Of a stretch of 64,000 bases of DNA, positions 1 to 9,524 are shown one piece after another. The translations under genes and the position numbers were made by a program. The DNA lies in NCBI GenBank assembly GCA_900473795.1, contig UCMT01000058.1:124001-188000 (forward strand), given 5' to 3'. Under the pieces are notes generated by a model. The model was not told where the DNA came from. It saw nothing but the letters and a program-made list of their open reading frames with translations, and did not search any database. Each line of letters begins with the position of its first letter. The stretch's first letter is position 1. This DNA is from Hyphomicrobiales bacterium. GTDB taxonomy: Bacteria; Pseudomonadota; Alphaproteobacteria; Rhizobiales; Rhizobiaceae.

Positions 1-122
1 CATTTGCGCTGCTGCTCGATGGGCGCATCCACCGCATCGGCGGGGTAGAATTCCTCGCAGCGCTTGTGGAAGGCGAGAATGCCGGGTTCGGTGGGGATTG
101 CACGTGTCACTATAACCACCAT
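1..122 (-). CDS. 5' end of a leftward gene, possibly alpha/beta hydrolase (partial)
   Basis: Reading leftward from an ATG at 122 gives an open frame of about 40 codons that runs off the window. It contains the stretch FHKRCEEFYPADAVDAPIEQ. A Phe/Ser-Phe-Tyr-Pro-x-Asp opening followed by a Gln-Gln-Arg segment resembles the N-terminus of acetyl-esterase-like alpha/beta hydrolases. That is a memory-based resemblance, and no catalytic motif lies inside the window. GTG codons at about 119 and 110 are alternative starts. The gene is divergent from the signal-peptidase-like remnant at 186. Confidence 0.35.
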   Translation of the reverse strand, partial: MVVIVTRAIPTEPGILAFHKRCEEFYPADAVDAPIEQQRK

Positions 123-185
123 AAATGGCAAACTGTCGATCAACAGATAAGCGCCGGCTTCACATTTGTATGCAAGAGGTTATCT

Positions 186-524
186 GTGAAAAAAATGTGG
201 AAGCAGTGGCGCAAAGTTGCACTTTCTCTTGCCGCCGTTCTTGTCATTCTTCCTCTCCTGATCAGTGCGATAGCGGTCACCGGCGGCATTTCTTATCTAG
301 CGCGCCCGTTTGGTTTTCAGGGGCTCTCATTGCCAACAGGCGCGATGTATCCAACTCTTTGGGTTGGGGACTACATGATTTCCGACAATTCCGCATATGG
401 CGACAGAAGCCCCTTCTCTGCCGGAAGTGACGGGCGGGCTCGACTGCAAACAAAGCCTCTGCAGGGGGATGTTGTCGTGCTTCTTCACCCCGATGACAAT
501 TTCACCTCCCGCTGGGTTAACTAA
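186..524 (+). pseudogene. Truncated signal peptidase I-like (S26) remnant
   Basis: The frame starts at GTG 186, preceded by AAGAGG at a normal distance, and encodes about 112 residues. There is a hydrophobic membrane segment near residues 10-35, then LPTGAMYPTLWVGDYM and later GDVVVLLHPDDN. These match the S26 box with the serine loop and the GDVVVF strand of type I signal peptidases. Two defects are visible. The catalytic Ser that should precede Met in the box (S-M-x-P-T-L) is Ala, and the protein stops right after GDVVV, before the catalytic Lys region. S26 enzymes are usually about 240 residues or more. The frame ends four bases before the LysR gene. I read it as a dead remnant; a short membrane protein kept for another role is less likely. 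Confidence 0.6.
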
Positions 525-527
525 ACC

Positions 528-1439
528 ATGGCTTTCACCCTCCGTCAGCTCCAGTATTTCATCGCCGTCGCCGAACAGGGATCCATTACCCGAGCCGCGC
601 AGAACCTGTCGATCTCGCAATCCTCGATCACCGAAGCCATCAAGGAGTTGGAGACGGACCTGGGCGTCGAACTGTTCGAACGGCATCCGCGCGGGTTGCA
701 CATCACCCATAACGGCCACCAGTTCCTGCGTCATGCGACCAAGATCCTCGCGGGTGTATCGGACGCGCGGCGCTCGTTTTCGCAGGAGCGGGAATCCCGT
801 ACCGGCGGCAAGCTCAATCTTGGCGTCACCTCGCTCGTCGCCGGTTACGTTCTCTCCGATCTCCTTGCCCGCTATCGCCGCGCCTGCCCGGAAGTCGAGG
901 TCAGTGCCATCGAGGACAACGGCTCCTATCTCGAGCACCTGCTTGTTGGAGGCGAACTCGATGTCGCGGTCATGGTCATTTCCAACCTGCGCGACCGCAT
1001 GGCGCTGCAGGCGGAAATCATCGAGACTTCGCCCTATCGCCTCTGGCTGCCGCTCGGTCATCCGCTGGTCTCGGCGGATATCATCTCTGTTGCCGACATC
1101 GCCAAGGAGCCGTTGATCATGCTGACGGTCGACGAAATCGAGGAGAATACCGGCAAGCTTTTGACCGCGCTCGGCGCCCGCCCGCATGTCGCCTTTCGCA
1201 CCCGGTCGGTCGAGGCGGTGCGCAGCCTGGTCGCGACCGGCGCCGGCATCGCGCTCCTGCCCGATCTCGTCTACCGGCCCTGGTCGCTGGAAGGCGACAG
1301 GATCGAAAGCCGGGACGTCTCCGGCGCTCTCCCCGTGGTGCAGGTCGGCATGGTCTGGCGCAAGGGATCCGGGTTGCCGCAATCGGCAAAGGACTTCATC
1401 GGGGTTGCAGAGGCCCTGCGCAGCGGCAGGTCCCGGTAA
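528..1439 (+). CDS. LysR-family transcriptional regulator
   Basis: A 303-residue protein with the LysR layout: winged helix-turn-helix at about residues 4-62 (LRQLQYFIAVAEQGSITRAA), a linker helix, then a periplasmic-binding-protein-like effector domain from about residue 92. Length and arrangement are normal for the family. It lies 130 bp upstream of, and on the same strand as, the ydcSTUV-patD-like operon, so it may control that operon, although LysR genes more often sit divergently from their targets. No clear Shine-Dalgarno precedes ATG 528, which may have been altered by the rearrangement that truncated the upstream remnant. The effector is unknown; a polyamine or a related aldehyde would be a guess from context. 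Confidence 0.85.
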   Translation: MAFTLRQLQYFIAVAEQGSITRAAQNLSISQSSITEAIKELETDLGVELFERHPRGLHITHNGHQFLRHATKILAGVSDARRSFSQERESRTGGKLNLGVTSLVAGYVLSDLLARYRRACPEVEVSAIEDNGSYLEHLLVGGELDVAVMVISNLRDRMALQAEIIETSPYRLWLPLGHPLVSADIISVADIAKEPLIMLTVDEIEENTGKLLTALGARPHVAFRTRSVEAVRSLVATGAGIALLPDLVYRPWSLEGDRIESRDVSGALPVVQVGMVWRKGSGLPQSAKDFIGVAEALRSGRSR

Positions 1440-1568
1440 AGTCGATCGATATCGGAAAAACCGATAGCAACATTCTGATTAATGAATTTGCGAAAGCGGC
1501 AAAATAGAGGCACCTTTTCTTCTGGGAACAGAACCGTGAAAAACACGGACCAAACCGGGAGATTGAAG

Positions 1569-2729
1569 ATGAAGCAGATTCTGAAATCCTGCACCGCGCT
1601 CACCCTTTCGTTCGCCTTCGCCACCCATGCTTTTGCTCAGGAGGCGATGAAGGAACTCGGCAAGGGAGAAGGCGAACTGTCGATCGTCGCCTGGGCCGGC
1701 TATATCGAGCGCGGCGAGACCGACAAGGCCTATGACTGGGTCACCAGCTTCGAAAAGGACACCGGCTGCAAGGTCAGCGTCAAGACCGCGGCGACCTCGG
1801 ACGAAATGGTCGCGCTGATGAACGAAGGCGGCTTCGACCTCGTCACCGCCTCGGGCGACGCGTCGCTCCGCCTCGTCGCCGGCAAGCGTGTCCAGCCGAT
1901 CAACACCGCCCTCATCCCGAGCTGGTCGACCATCGACGAGCGCCTGCAGAACGCCCCTTGGCATACTGTGAACGGCACCCACTATGGCACGCCCTATGTC
2001 TGGGGCCCGAACGTGTTGATGTACAACACCGAGGCTTTCAAGGGCGAGGCGCCGAAGAGCTGGAACGTGGTGTTCGAAGAGATGACATTGCCGGACGGCA
2101 AGTCCAACAAGGGCCGCATCCAGGCTTATGACGGTCCGATCCATGTAGCGGACGCCGCCAACTACCTGATGTTCCACAAGAAGGAACTCGGTATCAAGGA
2201 CCCCTACGAACTCAACGAGGACCAGTACAAGGCCGCACTCGACGTACTGCGTGTCCAGCGCACGCTGGCCGGCCGCTACTGGCATGATGCGATGATCCAG
2301 ATCGACGACTTCAAGAACGAAGGCGTCGTCGCCTCCGGCTCCTGGCCGTTCCAGGTCAACCTGCTGAAGGCAGAAAAACTGCCGATCACCTCCGTCTTCC
2401 CGGAGGAGGGTGCCACCGGCTGGGCTGACACGACCATGCTGCATGCCGAAAGCACCCACCCCAACTGCGCGTATATGTGGATGGAACACTCGCTGTCGCC
2501 CAAGGTGCAGGGCGACGTTTCGGCCTGGTTCGGCACCGTTCCCTCGGTTCCGGCCGCCTGCAAGGGCAATGAACTGCTGACCGACGAAGGCTGTGCAACC
2601 AACGGCTACAACGACTTCGAGAAGATCAAGTTCTGGAAGACGCCCGTTTCCAAATGCGCGAGCCAGAGCGAGTGCGTGCCCTATCATCGCTGGGTGTCGG
2701 ATTATATCGGCGTCATTGGCGGCCGGTAA
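1569..2729 (+). CDS. ydcS: ABC transporter substrate-binding protein, YdcS/spermidine-putrescine type
   Basis: A 386-residue secreted protein. The start at 1569 is preceded by GGGAG, and the first ~23 residues form a Sec signal peptide ending THAFA-QEA. The mature part has the type II binding-protein look of the PotD/YdcS family (GELSIVAWAGYIERGETDKA near the N-terminus), and the length is close to E. coli YdcS. It begins a five-gene operon that matches the E. coli order ydcS-T-U-V-patD. It would capture a polyamine or related amine in the periplasm for the permease encoded downstream. A RIME-like palindromic element follows directly. The ligand is inferred from operon order, not from binding residues. 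Confidence 0.85.
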   Translation: MKQILKSCTALTLSFAFATHAFAQEAMKELGKGEGELSIVAWAGYIERGETDKAYDWVTSFEKDTGCKVSVKTAATSDEMVALMNEGGFDLVTASGDASLRLVAGKRVQPINTALIPSWSTIDERLQNAPWHTVNGTHYGTPYVWGPNVLMYNTEAFKGEAPKSWNVVFEEMTLPDGKSNKGRIQAYDGPIHVADAANYLMFHKKELGIKDPYELNEDQYKAALDVLRVQRTLAGRYWHDAMIQIDDFKNEGVVASGSWPFQVNLLKAEKLPITSVFPEEGATGWADTTMLHAESTHPNCAYMWMEHSLSPKVQGDVSAWFGTVPSVPAACKGNELLTDEGCATNGYNDFEKIKFWKTPVSKCASQSECVPYHRWVSDYIGVIGGR

Positions 2730-2750
2730 GAAGAGTATAATCTACTGAAT

Positions 2751-2863
2751 GCCCCTCACCCTAACCCTCTCCCCGTGAACGGGGAGAGGGGATGACGGAG
2801 ATTGCCGCTTGCCCCTTCGCCCCGCTTGCGGGGAGAAGGTGGCCGACAGGCCGGATGAGGGGC
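2751..2863. repeat. RIME-like palindromic mosaic element between binding protein and ATPase genes
   Basis: The segment begins gcccctcacccta and ends gatgaggggc, so its ends are inverted. Inside are two GC-rich hairpins: ctctccccg/cggggagag near 2769-2790 and ttcgccccgc/gcggggagaa near 2816-2838. The same architecture recurs at 30804-30916. Sequences like this are known in rhizobia as RIME elements. The transcript would fold strongly just 3' of the ydcS-like coding sequence. Confidence 0.75.
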
Positions 2864-2889
2864 ACCTCGCAAAACATTCGGAGTCCCCT

Positions 2890-3888
2890 ATGACCGCGGC
2901 CGTCCTGTTCGAAAACGTCTCCCGCCATTTCGGCACTGTCAAAGCGGTCGATGCGGTCGACCTTGAAATCGCGGCGGGCGAGTTCTTCGCGATGCTCGGC
3001 CCGTCGGGTTCCGGCAAGACGACCTGCCTGCGGCTGATGGCCGGCTTCGAGCAGCCGACCGGCGGCCATATCGAGATTTTCGGCGAGACGGCCGAGGGCG
3101 TGCCGCCCTATCGCCGCAGCGTCAATACCGTGTTTCAGGACTATGCCCTCTTTCCGCATCTCTCCATTCTCGACAACGTCGCCTATGGCCTGATGGTCAA
3201 GGGCATCGGCAGGCAAGAACGGCACAGGGCGGCGGAAGACGCGCTTGCCATGGTCAAGCTGCCGGGATACGGCCAGCGCCGTCCGGGCCAGCTCTCCGGC
3301 GGCCAGCGCCAGCGCGTCGCGCTCGCCCGCGCCCTCGTCAACAAGCCGAAGGTGCTTTTGCTCGACGAACCCCTCGGCGCGCTCGACCTCAAGCTGCGCG
3401 AGCAGATGCAGGAAGAGCTGAAGAGCCTGCAGAAATCACTCGGCATCACCTTCGTCTTCGTCACCCACGACCAGGGCGAAGCCCTGTCGATGGCAGACCG
3501 GATCGCCGTGTTCAACGACGGCAAGATCCAGCAACTCGGCACGCCGGAAGATATCTACCAGCGGCCACAGACCCGCTTCGTCGCCGATTTCGTCGGTTCG
3601 TCCAACATCCTGTCCAGCGCCATCTGCGCCAGGCTCGGGGTTCCCGCCGCAGCCGCGAGCCTGCGCCCGGAAGCGATTGCCATCGGCACCTCCTGGGCCG
3701 AGCAACTCACCCTGCCCGGTACTGTCACCGCCCGCAGCTTCCTCGGCGCGGTCAACCGCGTCAGCGTCGACTGCGACGGAGAAAAGATCATCGTTGCCAG
3801 CCCCGCCGCCATGCCCGTACCCGACATCGGCGCGCAGGTGCAGCTCGCCTTCTCGCGCAACGACCTACATCTGATGGAGGCTGCATGA
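2890..3888 (+). CDS. ydcT: ABC transporter ATP-binding protein, YdcT/PotA type
   Basis: A 332-residue ATPase. Walker A is GPSGSGKTT near residue 39, the signature LSGGQRQRVALARAL lies at about 136-150, and Walker B LLLDEPLGALD follows, then the H-loop THDQGEA. A C-terminal TOBE-like region is present (LRPEAIAIG near residue 258). Length fits the PotA/YdcT group. The ATG at 2890 was chosen because the longer frame runs back into the repeat element. The last codons overlap the next permease start by four bases, indicating translational coupling. It would energise import of the substrate bound by the protein encoded at 1569. Confidence 0.92.
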   Translation: MTAAVLFENVSRHFGTVKAVDAVDLEIAAGEFFAMLGPSGSGKTTCLRLMAGFEQPTGGHIEIFGETAEGVPPYRRSVNTVFQDYALFPHLSILDNVAYGLMVKGIGRQERHRAAEDALAMVKLPGYGQRRPGQLSGGQRQRVALARALVNKPKVLLLDEPLGALDLKLREQMQEELKSLQKSLGITFVFVTHDQGEALSMADRIAVFNDGKIQQLGTPEDIYQRPQTRFVADFVGSSNILSSAICARLGVPAAAASLRPEAIAIGTSWAEQLTLPGTVTARSFLGAVNRVSVDCDGEKIIVASPAAMPVPDIGAQVQLAFSRNDLHLMEAA

Positions 3889-4835
3889 CCCTCGCCGCCA
3901 CACAAACCATCCTGCCGAACAGGCCGCGCCTCACCGGACGAATTTCGGACTTCCTCTGGAAGCACCCGCACGTCCTGCTCGCCGTGCTGCTCGGCCCGCC
4001 CATCCTCTGGCTCGGCATCATCTATCTCGGCTCGCTGTTTGCACTTCTGCTGCAGAGCTTCTTCTCGATCGACGATTTCTCCGGGCTGATCAATTACGAG
4101 TTCACGCTTGCGACCTACAAGCAGCTGCTGTCGGATGCCAATTTCGACATCATCGTCCGCACGGTCCTGATGGCCGCCACGGTTACGCTGTTTTCGGCGC
4201 TGATCGCCTTCCCGATCGCCTACTACGCCGCACGTTACGCCAGAGGAAAATGGAAGGCTGTCTTCTATCTCGGCGTCATGCTGCCGCTGTGGTCGAGCTA
4301 CCTCGTCAAGATCTATGCCTGGAAGCTGATCCTCGCCAAGGAAGGCATTCTCACCTGGGCCTTCACCAAGCTCAACCTGCTCTGGCTGCTCGACGGCTGG
4401 CTTTCGCTGCCCGTCATCGGCGGCAATTCGCTCTCGGTCAGCTATACCGGCACCTTCCTCGTCTTCGTCTATGTCTGGATGCCCTTCATGATCCTGCCGA
4501 TCCAGGCAGCGCTTGAGCGCGTCCCTGCAAATCTGATCGAGGCCTCCTCCGATCTCGGCGGCACGCCGCAGCAGACATTCCGGCATGTGCTTTTTCCGCT
4601 GGCGCTGCCCGGCATCGTCGCCGGCTCGATCTTCACCTTCTCGCTGACACTCGGCGATTACATCATCCCGCAGATCGTCGGCTCGTCGCGCCTGTTCATC
4701 GGCCAGGCCGTCTATGCGCAACAGGGCACGGCCGGCAACATCCCGCTCGCCGCCGCCTTCACCGTCGTGCCGATCGTCATCATGGGCCTTTACCTCTGGA
4801 TGGCCAAACGCATGGGAGCCTTCGATGCGCTCTGA
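3885..4835 (+). CDS. ydcU: ABC transporter permease, YdcU/PotB type
   Basis: A 316-residue inner-membrane protein with about six hydrophobic segments and the permease EAA loop near residues 218-235 ([20 protein letters not shown]), the part that contacts the ATPase. An N-terminal extension precedes the first membrane span, as is usual for PotB-type permeases. The start ATG overlaps the stop of the ATPase gene (ATGA). It pairs with the next permease to form the channel. Substrate specificity cannot be read from the permease itself. Confidence 0.9.
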   Translation: MTLAATQTILPNRPRLTGRISDFLWKHPHVLLAVLLGPPILWLGIIYLGSLFALLLQSFFSIDDFSGLINYEFTLATYKQLLSDANFDIIVRTVLMAATVTLFSALIAFPIAYYAARYARGKWKAVFYLGVMLPLWSSYLVKIYAWKLILAKEGILTWAFTKLNLLWLLDGWLSLPVIGGNSLSVSYTGTFLVFVYVWMPFMILPIQAALERVPANLIEASSDLGGTPQQTFRHVLFPLALPGIVAGSIFTFSLTLGDYIIPQIVGSSRLFIGQAVYAQQGTAGNIPLAAAFTVVPIVIMGLYLWMAKRMGAFDAL

Positions 4836-5640
4836 CCGCTCCACCTCTGCGCCGCTCGGCCTGAAGATCGCTGCTATCGGCGGCCTCGCCTTCCTGCACA
4901 TCCCGATCCTCCTGATCTTCCTCTATGCCTTCACGACGGAGGAAAAGAGCTACCAGTTCCCGCCGCCCGGGTTGACGCTGCAATGGTTCGCCATCACCTG
5001 GGATCGGCCGGACGTCTGGGCGGCACTCACCTTGTCGGTTAAGGTCGCCACGATCGCCACGGCCATTGCGCTGGTGCTCGGCACACTTTGCGCCGCCGCC
5101 GTCAGCCAGACGCGCTTCTTCGGTCGGGAAACCATCTCGCTGCTCGTCATCCTGCCGATCGCCCTTCCCGGCATCATCACCGGCATCGCCCTGCGCTCGG
5201 CCTTCTCGATGGCCGATATCCCGTTTTCCTTCTGGACCATCGTGCTCGGCCACGCGACCTTCTGCATCGTCGTGGTCTACAACAATGCGGTTGCCCGCTT
5301 CCGCCGCGTCTCCGGTTCGCTGATCGAAGCGTCGATGGATCTCGGCGCCGACGGCTTCCAGACCTTCCGCCACGTCATCCTGCCCAACATCGGCACGGCG
5401 CTTCTGGCCGGCGGCATGCTCGCCTTCGCGCTGTCCTTCGACGAGGTCATCGTCACCACGTTTACCGGCGGCCAGCAGTCGACACTGCCGATCTGGATGC
5501 TCGAGGAACTGATCCGCCCGCGCCAGCGGCCGGTCACCAATGTCGTCGCCATGGTGGTGATGCTGGTGACGTTCCTGCCGATCCTGGCGGCCTACTACCT
5601 CACGCGTGACGGCGACCAGATCGCCGGCGCCGGCAAATAA
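4825..5640 (+). CDS. ydcV: ABC transporter permease, YdcV/PotC type
   Basis: A 271-residue inner-membrane protein of the PotC group, with six predicted spans and the EAA loop [20 protein letters not shown] at about residues 167-186. The start ATG at 4825 lies inside the end of the preceding permease gene (11-bp overlap). A longer in-frame extension exists, but it would overlap that gene much further and is low-complexity, so it was rejected. It is the partner permease of the 3885 product in a polyamine-type importer. Confidence 0.9.
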   Translation: MRSDRSTSAPLGLKIAAIGGLAFLHIPILLIFLYAFTTEEKSYQFPPPGLTLQWFAITWDRPDVWAALTLSVKVATIATAIALVLGTLCAAAVSQTRFFGRETISLLVILPIALPGIITGIALRSAFSMADIPFSFWTIVLGHATFCIVVVYNNAVARFRRVSGSLIEASMDLGADGFQTFRHVILPNIGTALLAGGMLAFALSFDEVIVTTFTGGQQSTLPIWMLEELIRPRQRPVTNVVAMVVMLVTFLPILAAYYLTRDGDQIAGAGK

Positions 5641-5664
5641 TCCGGACATCAAGGGAGAACGGAC

Positions 5665-7092
5665 ATGGATACGCAATTGCTGATCGGATCGACATTCGAG
5701 GCCGGAACCGAAGCCGAGGAACTTATCCTCAATCCACGGACCGGCGCCAAGATCATCGACCTGCCGGAAGCCTCGCAGTCGCAGATCGAGCGCGCTGTCG
5801 ATGCGGCGGAAAAAGCCTTCGTCAGTTGGTCGATGACGACGCCCGGCGAGCGCTCCGGCTATCTCCTGAAGATCGCCGATGCCATCGAAAAGGACGCCGA
5901 CGCCTTTGCGGCGCTGGAGGCGCTGAATTGCGGCAAGCCGATCAATGCCGTGCGCAACGACGAACTGCCGGCGATCATCGACTGCTGGCGCTTCTTCGCC
6001 GGCGCTGTGCGTTCGATGCACGCGCCTGTTGCGGGCGAATATCTGCCGGGCTTCACCTCGCTGATCCGCCGCGATCCGATCGGCATCGTCGGCTCGATCG
6101 CGCCGTGGAACTATCCGCTGATGATGATGGCCTGGAAGCTTGCGCCTGCGATTGCAGGTGGCAACACCGTCGTGTTCAAGCCGTCGGAACAGACACCGCT
6201 GACGGCGCTGAAAATGGCGCGGCTGCTCGCCGATATTCTGCCGGAAGGTGTCGTCAACGTCATCCTCGGGCGCGGCGAAACGGTCGGTAATACCCTGATC
6301 AACCATCCGAAGATCGGCATGGTTTCCATCACCGGCGATATCGCGACGGGCAAGAAGGTGCTGCAGGCGGCCGCCAAGACCGTCAAGCGCACCCATCTCG
6401 AACTCGGCGGCAAGGCCCCGGTGATCGTCTATGACGACGCCGACCTCGAAGCTGTCGTGAGTGGCATCCGCACCTTCGGTTACTACAATGCCGGGCAGGA
6501 CTGCACCGCCGCCTGCCGTATCTACGCCCAAGACGGCATTTACGAGAAGCTGGTCGCCGACCTCACCTCGGCCGTCTCGACGATCAAATACAATCTCGCC
6601 GACGACACCGAAAACGAGATCGGCCCGTTGATTTCCAAACGCCAGCGCGACCGGGTGGCAAGCTTCGTCGAGCGCGCGAGCGAACAGAAGCACATCGAGA
6701 TCACCACGGGCGGAAACCTCGGCAGCAAGGACGGCTTCTTCTTCCAGCCGACCGTCGTTGCCGGCGCGACCCAGGAAGACGAGATCGTCCGCCGCGAGGT
6801 CTTCGGCCCCGTCGTCTCGGTCACCCGCTTCACCGACAATGACCAGGCCGTCACCTGGGCGAACGACAGCGACTACGGCCTTGCCTCCTCCGTCTGGACC
6901 AAGGATATCTCCAAGGCGATGAAGGCGGCGTCTCGCCTGCAATATGGCTGTACCTGGATCAACACCCACTTCATGCTGACCAACGAGATGCCGCATGGCG
7001 GCGTCAAGCAGTCCGGCTACGGCAAGGACATGTCGATCTACGCGTTGGAGGACTATACGGCCGTCCGCCACGTGATGATCAACCACGGATAA
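5665..7092 (+). CDS. patD: Gamma-aminobutyraldehyde dehydrogenase-like aldehyde dehydrogenase
   Basis: A 475-residue NAD-dependent aldehyde dehydrogenase. The catalytic Glu lies in LELGGKAP (about residue 250) and the nucleophile Cys in GQDCTAACR (about residue 276-284). The [19 protein letters not shown] stretch is close to that of E. coli PatD/YdcW, and the fifth place in the operon matches too. The family oxidises 4-aminobutanal to 4-aminobutyrate, and related enzymes take betaine aldehyde. It starts 24 bp after the permease gene with GGGAG upstream and ends just before a strong terminator. With the importer it forms a polyamine-to-GABA route. The diamine transaminase or oxidase that makes the aldehyde is not adjacent. 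Confidence 0.85.
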   Translation: MDTQLLIGSTFEAGTEAEELILNPRTGAKIIDLPEASQSQIERAVDAAEKAFVSWSMTTPGERSGYLLKIADAIEKDADAFAALEALNCGKPINAVRNDELPAIIDCWRFFAGAVRSMHAPVAGEYLPGFTSLIRRDPIGIVGSIAPWNYPLMMMAWKLAPAIAGGNTVVFKPSEQTPLTALKMARLLADILPEGVVNVILGRGETVGNTLINHPKIGMVSITGDIATGKKVLQAAAKTVKRTHLELGGKAPVIVYDDADLEAVVSGIRTFGYYNAGQDCTAACRIYAQDGIYEKLVADLTSAVSTIKYNLADDTENEIGPLISKRQRDRVASFVERASEQKHIEITTGGNLGSKDGFFFQPTVVAGATQEDEIVRREVFGPVVSVTRFTDNDQAVTWANDSDYGLASSVWTKDISKAMKAASRLQYGCTWINTHFMLTNEMPHGGVKQSGYGKDMSIYALEDYTAVRHVMINHG

Positions 7093-7135
7093 AGGCTCTG
7101 CCGTCTTCCCGGCAACCACTACGTCCATCCTTCAG

Positions 7136-7166
7136 AGACCGCGCTTTTTTCAAGGCGCGGTCTTTT
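7136..7166 (+). terminator. Rho-independent terminator of the ydcSTUV-patD operon
   Basis: A 9-bp perfect stem AGACCGCGC / GCGCGGTCT (7136-7144 with 7155-7163), a 10-nt loop, and a T-run. It lies 44 bp after the aldehyde dehydrogenase stop. Confidence 0.9.
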
Positions 7167-7238
7167 TAGGTTGTGGCTAAGGTATAAGTAACCATAGGTT
7201 TTTCTGGATGTTGCGCAAATCCCACACCCGATAAAACG

Positions 7239-7253
7239 TGAGTATTATACTCA
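7239..7253. promoter_or_regulatory. Iron-responsive operator (TGA-N9-TCA)
   Basis: TGAGTATTATACTCA is a perfect inverted repeat of 7 bp around one central base and fits the TGA-N9-TCA iron-responsive operator of rhizobia, the site associated with RirA. It lies about 80 bp upstream of the TonB receptor gene, in a promoter-length gap between a terminator and that gene. Repression under iron-replete conditions is the expected consequence. The regulator assignment is inference from the motif. Confidence 0.7.
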
Positions 7254-7333
7254 TGCATTTCACTTTGCCGTGAAAATAATCTTGATAGAAGGAGTCACCT
7301 TATAACGCTCCGCTTATCCAGAAAGTGCATGAC

Positions 7334-9520
7334 ATGCCCCGTTTTTGCCGCGCCACCCGGTCCACCGTCCGCTTCGCCCTCGCGGGTACTTCGCTTCTCG
7401 CTTTGTCGCTGACGGCCTTTGCCCAGGATGCGGCGCAGACCACCACGAGCGAAGGCGCAACAACGCTGGAGACCCTGACCGTTACCGGCGGCAGCGGCGG
7501 CGTCATCACCGCGGATGGCTATGTCGGCACCAGCAGCGCGACGGGCGCCAAGATCGACACACCCTTCCTGCAGACGCCGCAATCGATCTCGTCCGTGACC
7601 GAGCAGCAGCTGAAGGATCGCAACCCGCAGACCCTTCTCGATACGCTCGCCTATACGCCGGGTTCGCGCGTCGGCGCCTATGGGTTCGATCCGCGCTTCG
7701 ATTCCTTCACGGTGCGCGGCTTCGACGTCACCTATAACGGCGTGTTCCGCGACAACCTGCGCCAGCCCGGCGCCAGCTCATCGCTGTTCAAGACGGAGCC
7801 TTACGGCCTGGAAGGCGTCTCGATCCTGCGCGGACCCTCATCCGCTCTTTATGGCGCATCCGGCGCGGGTGGTCTCTTCAACCTGATCACCAAGCGCCCC
7901 ACGGAGGAGCCGCTGCGCGAGCTGCAGCTGCAATACGGCACCGACAACCGTTATCAGGGACAGTTCGATTTCTCCGGACCGATCAACGAAACCGATCCGC
8001 TGTACTACCGCATGACCGGGCTCCTGCGCGATGCCGACACCGAACAGGTGGGCGTACCGGACGACCGCGCCTATATCGCCCCCGCCTTCACCTGGAAGCC
8101 GGACGAAGACACCAAGCTGACCATCCTCGGCGAATACTCCCGCACCAAGACGGGCGGCACGGCGGCCTATTACAACGATCCTCTGACCGGCGAAGTAACC
8201 GACATCTTCTCCGGCAATCCGGACTTCAACGATTCTGTCCAGAAGCAGGCCCGCATCGGTTATGAATTCGAGCACCGGCTGAACGAGACATTCACCTTCC
8301 GCCAGAACATGCGCGTCTCCACGCTGAACACTGATACCGATTGGGCCTTCGCCTATGCGCCGAACGCTGTCGATCCGACGCTACTCGACAGCAGCGCCGG
8401 CACGTTCGACGAGCGGTTGACGGCCTTCGTGATCGACAATCAACTGGAAGCCCAGTTCGACACCGGCGCCCTCGATCACACGCTGCTCGCGGGCATCGAC
8501 TACAGCAAGCTGCGCTTCCGCTCGCTTTCCGGCACCGGCTTCACGCCGCCGCTCGATACCAATGATCCGACCGAGGGCCGCCCGACCGATCCGATCGACT
8601 TCACCAGCCGTGTCGTTCAGGATCAGTGGCAGCTCGGCACCTATCTGCAGGATCAGATCCGCTACGACGCCTGGACCCTGACGGCCGGCGCACGTTACGA
8701 CTGGGTCTCGACCGATACCGACACGACTGATCTCACCACCGATGCGGTGGACTCGGTGTCCCAGACGGACAAGGCGTTTTCCGGCCGTATCGGCCTGACC
8801 TACGAAACCGATTTCGGCCTCGCCCCCTATATCAGCTACTCCACTGCCTTTTCCCCGAACGCCGGTATCAACCGGGAGACCGGCTCTCCCTTCAAGCCGA
8901 CGAAAAGCGAGCAGGAGGAAATCGGCGTCAAGTATCTGCTGCCGAACAGCAACACGATGATCACCGCCGCGCTGTTCAACATCGACCAGAAGAACAGCCT
9001 CTACTACGAGGTTATCGATCTGGGGAGCGGGCCTGAAAACGTTCAGGTGCAGCGCGGCAAGGTGCGCTCGCGCGGCTTCGAGGTCGAGGCAAACACCAGC
9101 CTCGACAACGGCCTGTCGCTGATCGCATCCTATACCTATACCGATATCAAGATCACCGAGGGCGCGGCCGACACGGTCGGCAACTACGTCTCCTCCGTGC
9201 CACGTCACATGGCATCGCTCTGGGCTGACTATACGCTTCCCGAAGACGGGCCGGGCGCAGGCCTCGGTTTTGGTGCCGGCGCCCGTTTCCTCGGTTCGAG
9301 CTACGGCAACGACCAGAATACGACCCGCAATTCGTCGCGCGTCCTGTTCGATGCCGCCGCCCACTATGACTTCGCGGCAATCGACAAGAAGTATGAGGGC
9401 CTGCGCCTGCAGGTGAATGCCACCAACCTTTTCGACCGGCGCGAAGCGGTCTGCTCGGCAGGCTTCTGCTACCGCGACCAGGGCCGCGCCGTCATCGGCT
9501 CGCTGAAATACAGCTGGTAA
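7334..9520 (+). CDS. TonB-dependent siderophore receptor
   Basis: About 728 residues. There is a signal peptide (cleavage after LTAFAQ), then a plug domain at about 45-165 with the DTPFLQTPQSISSVT region and RGPSSALYG, then a 22-strand-type barrel ending in the aromatic C-terminus LKYSW. Length and order match the ferrichrome/ferrioxamine/ferric-siderophore receptor group (FhuA/FoxA-like). ATG 7334 was preferred (AGAAAG 8 nt upstream); GTG 7325 is the alternative. It carries a ferric siderophore across the outer membrane using TonB energy. The genes following on the same strand encode an FhuF-type reductase and a binding protein, and an iron-responsive operator lies upstream. The siderophore is not identifiable here. 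Confidence 0.92.
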   Translation: MPRFCRATRSTVRFALAGTSLLALSLTAFAQDAAQTTTSEGATTLETLTVTGGSGGVITADGYVGTSSATGAKIDTPFLQTPQSISSVTEQQLKDRNPQTLLDTLAYTPGSRVGAYGFDPRFDSFTVRGFDVTYNGVFRDNLRQPGASSSLFKTEPYGLEGVSILRGPSSALYGASGAGGLFNLITKRPTEEPLRELQLQYGTDNRYQGQFDFSGPINETDPLYYRMTGLLRDADTEQVGVPDDRAYIAPAFTWKPDEDTKLTILGEYSRTKTGGTAAYYNDPLTGEVTDIFSGNPDFNDSVQKQARIGYEFEHRLNETFTFRQNMRVSTLNTDTDWAFAYAPNAVDPTLLDSSAGTFDERLTAFVIDNQLEAQFDTGALDHTLLAGIDYSKLRFRSLSGTGFTPPLDTNDPTEGRPTDPIDFTSRVVQDQWQLGTYLQDQIRYDAWTLTAGARYDWVSTDTDTTDLTTDAVDSVSQTDKAFSGRIGLTYETDFGLAPYISYSTAFSPNAGINRETGSPFKPTKSEQEEIGVKYLLPNSNTMITAALFNIDQKNSLYYEVIDLGSGPENVQVQRGKVRSRGFEVEANTSLDNGLSLIASYTYTDIKITEGAADTVGNYVSSVPRHMASLWADYTLPEDGPGAGLGFGAGARFLGSSYGNDQNTTRNSSRVLFDAAAHYDFAAIDKKYEGLRLQVNATNLFDRREAVCSAGFCYRDQGRAVIGSLKYSW

Positions 9521-9524
9521 GACC

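Noticed and set aside
66-524. Earlier GTG start at 66 for the signal-peptidase-like frame
   Set aside because: The N-terminal extension resembles nothing and overlaps the divergent gene start. GTG 186 has a ribosome site and fits the membrane segment.
4780-7128. A 782-codon open frame on the minus strand across the permease and aldehyde dehydrogenase genes
   Set aside because: It lies antisense to two well-supported genes, is rich in Arg, Asp and Gly of shadow-frame type and has no domain resemblance. GC-rich codon bias explains its length.
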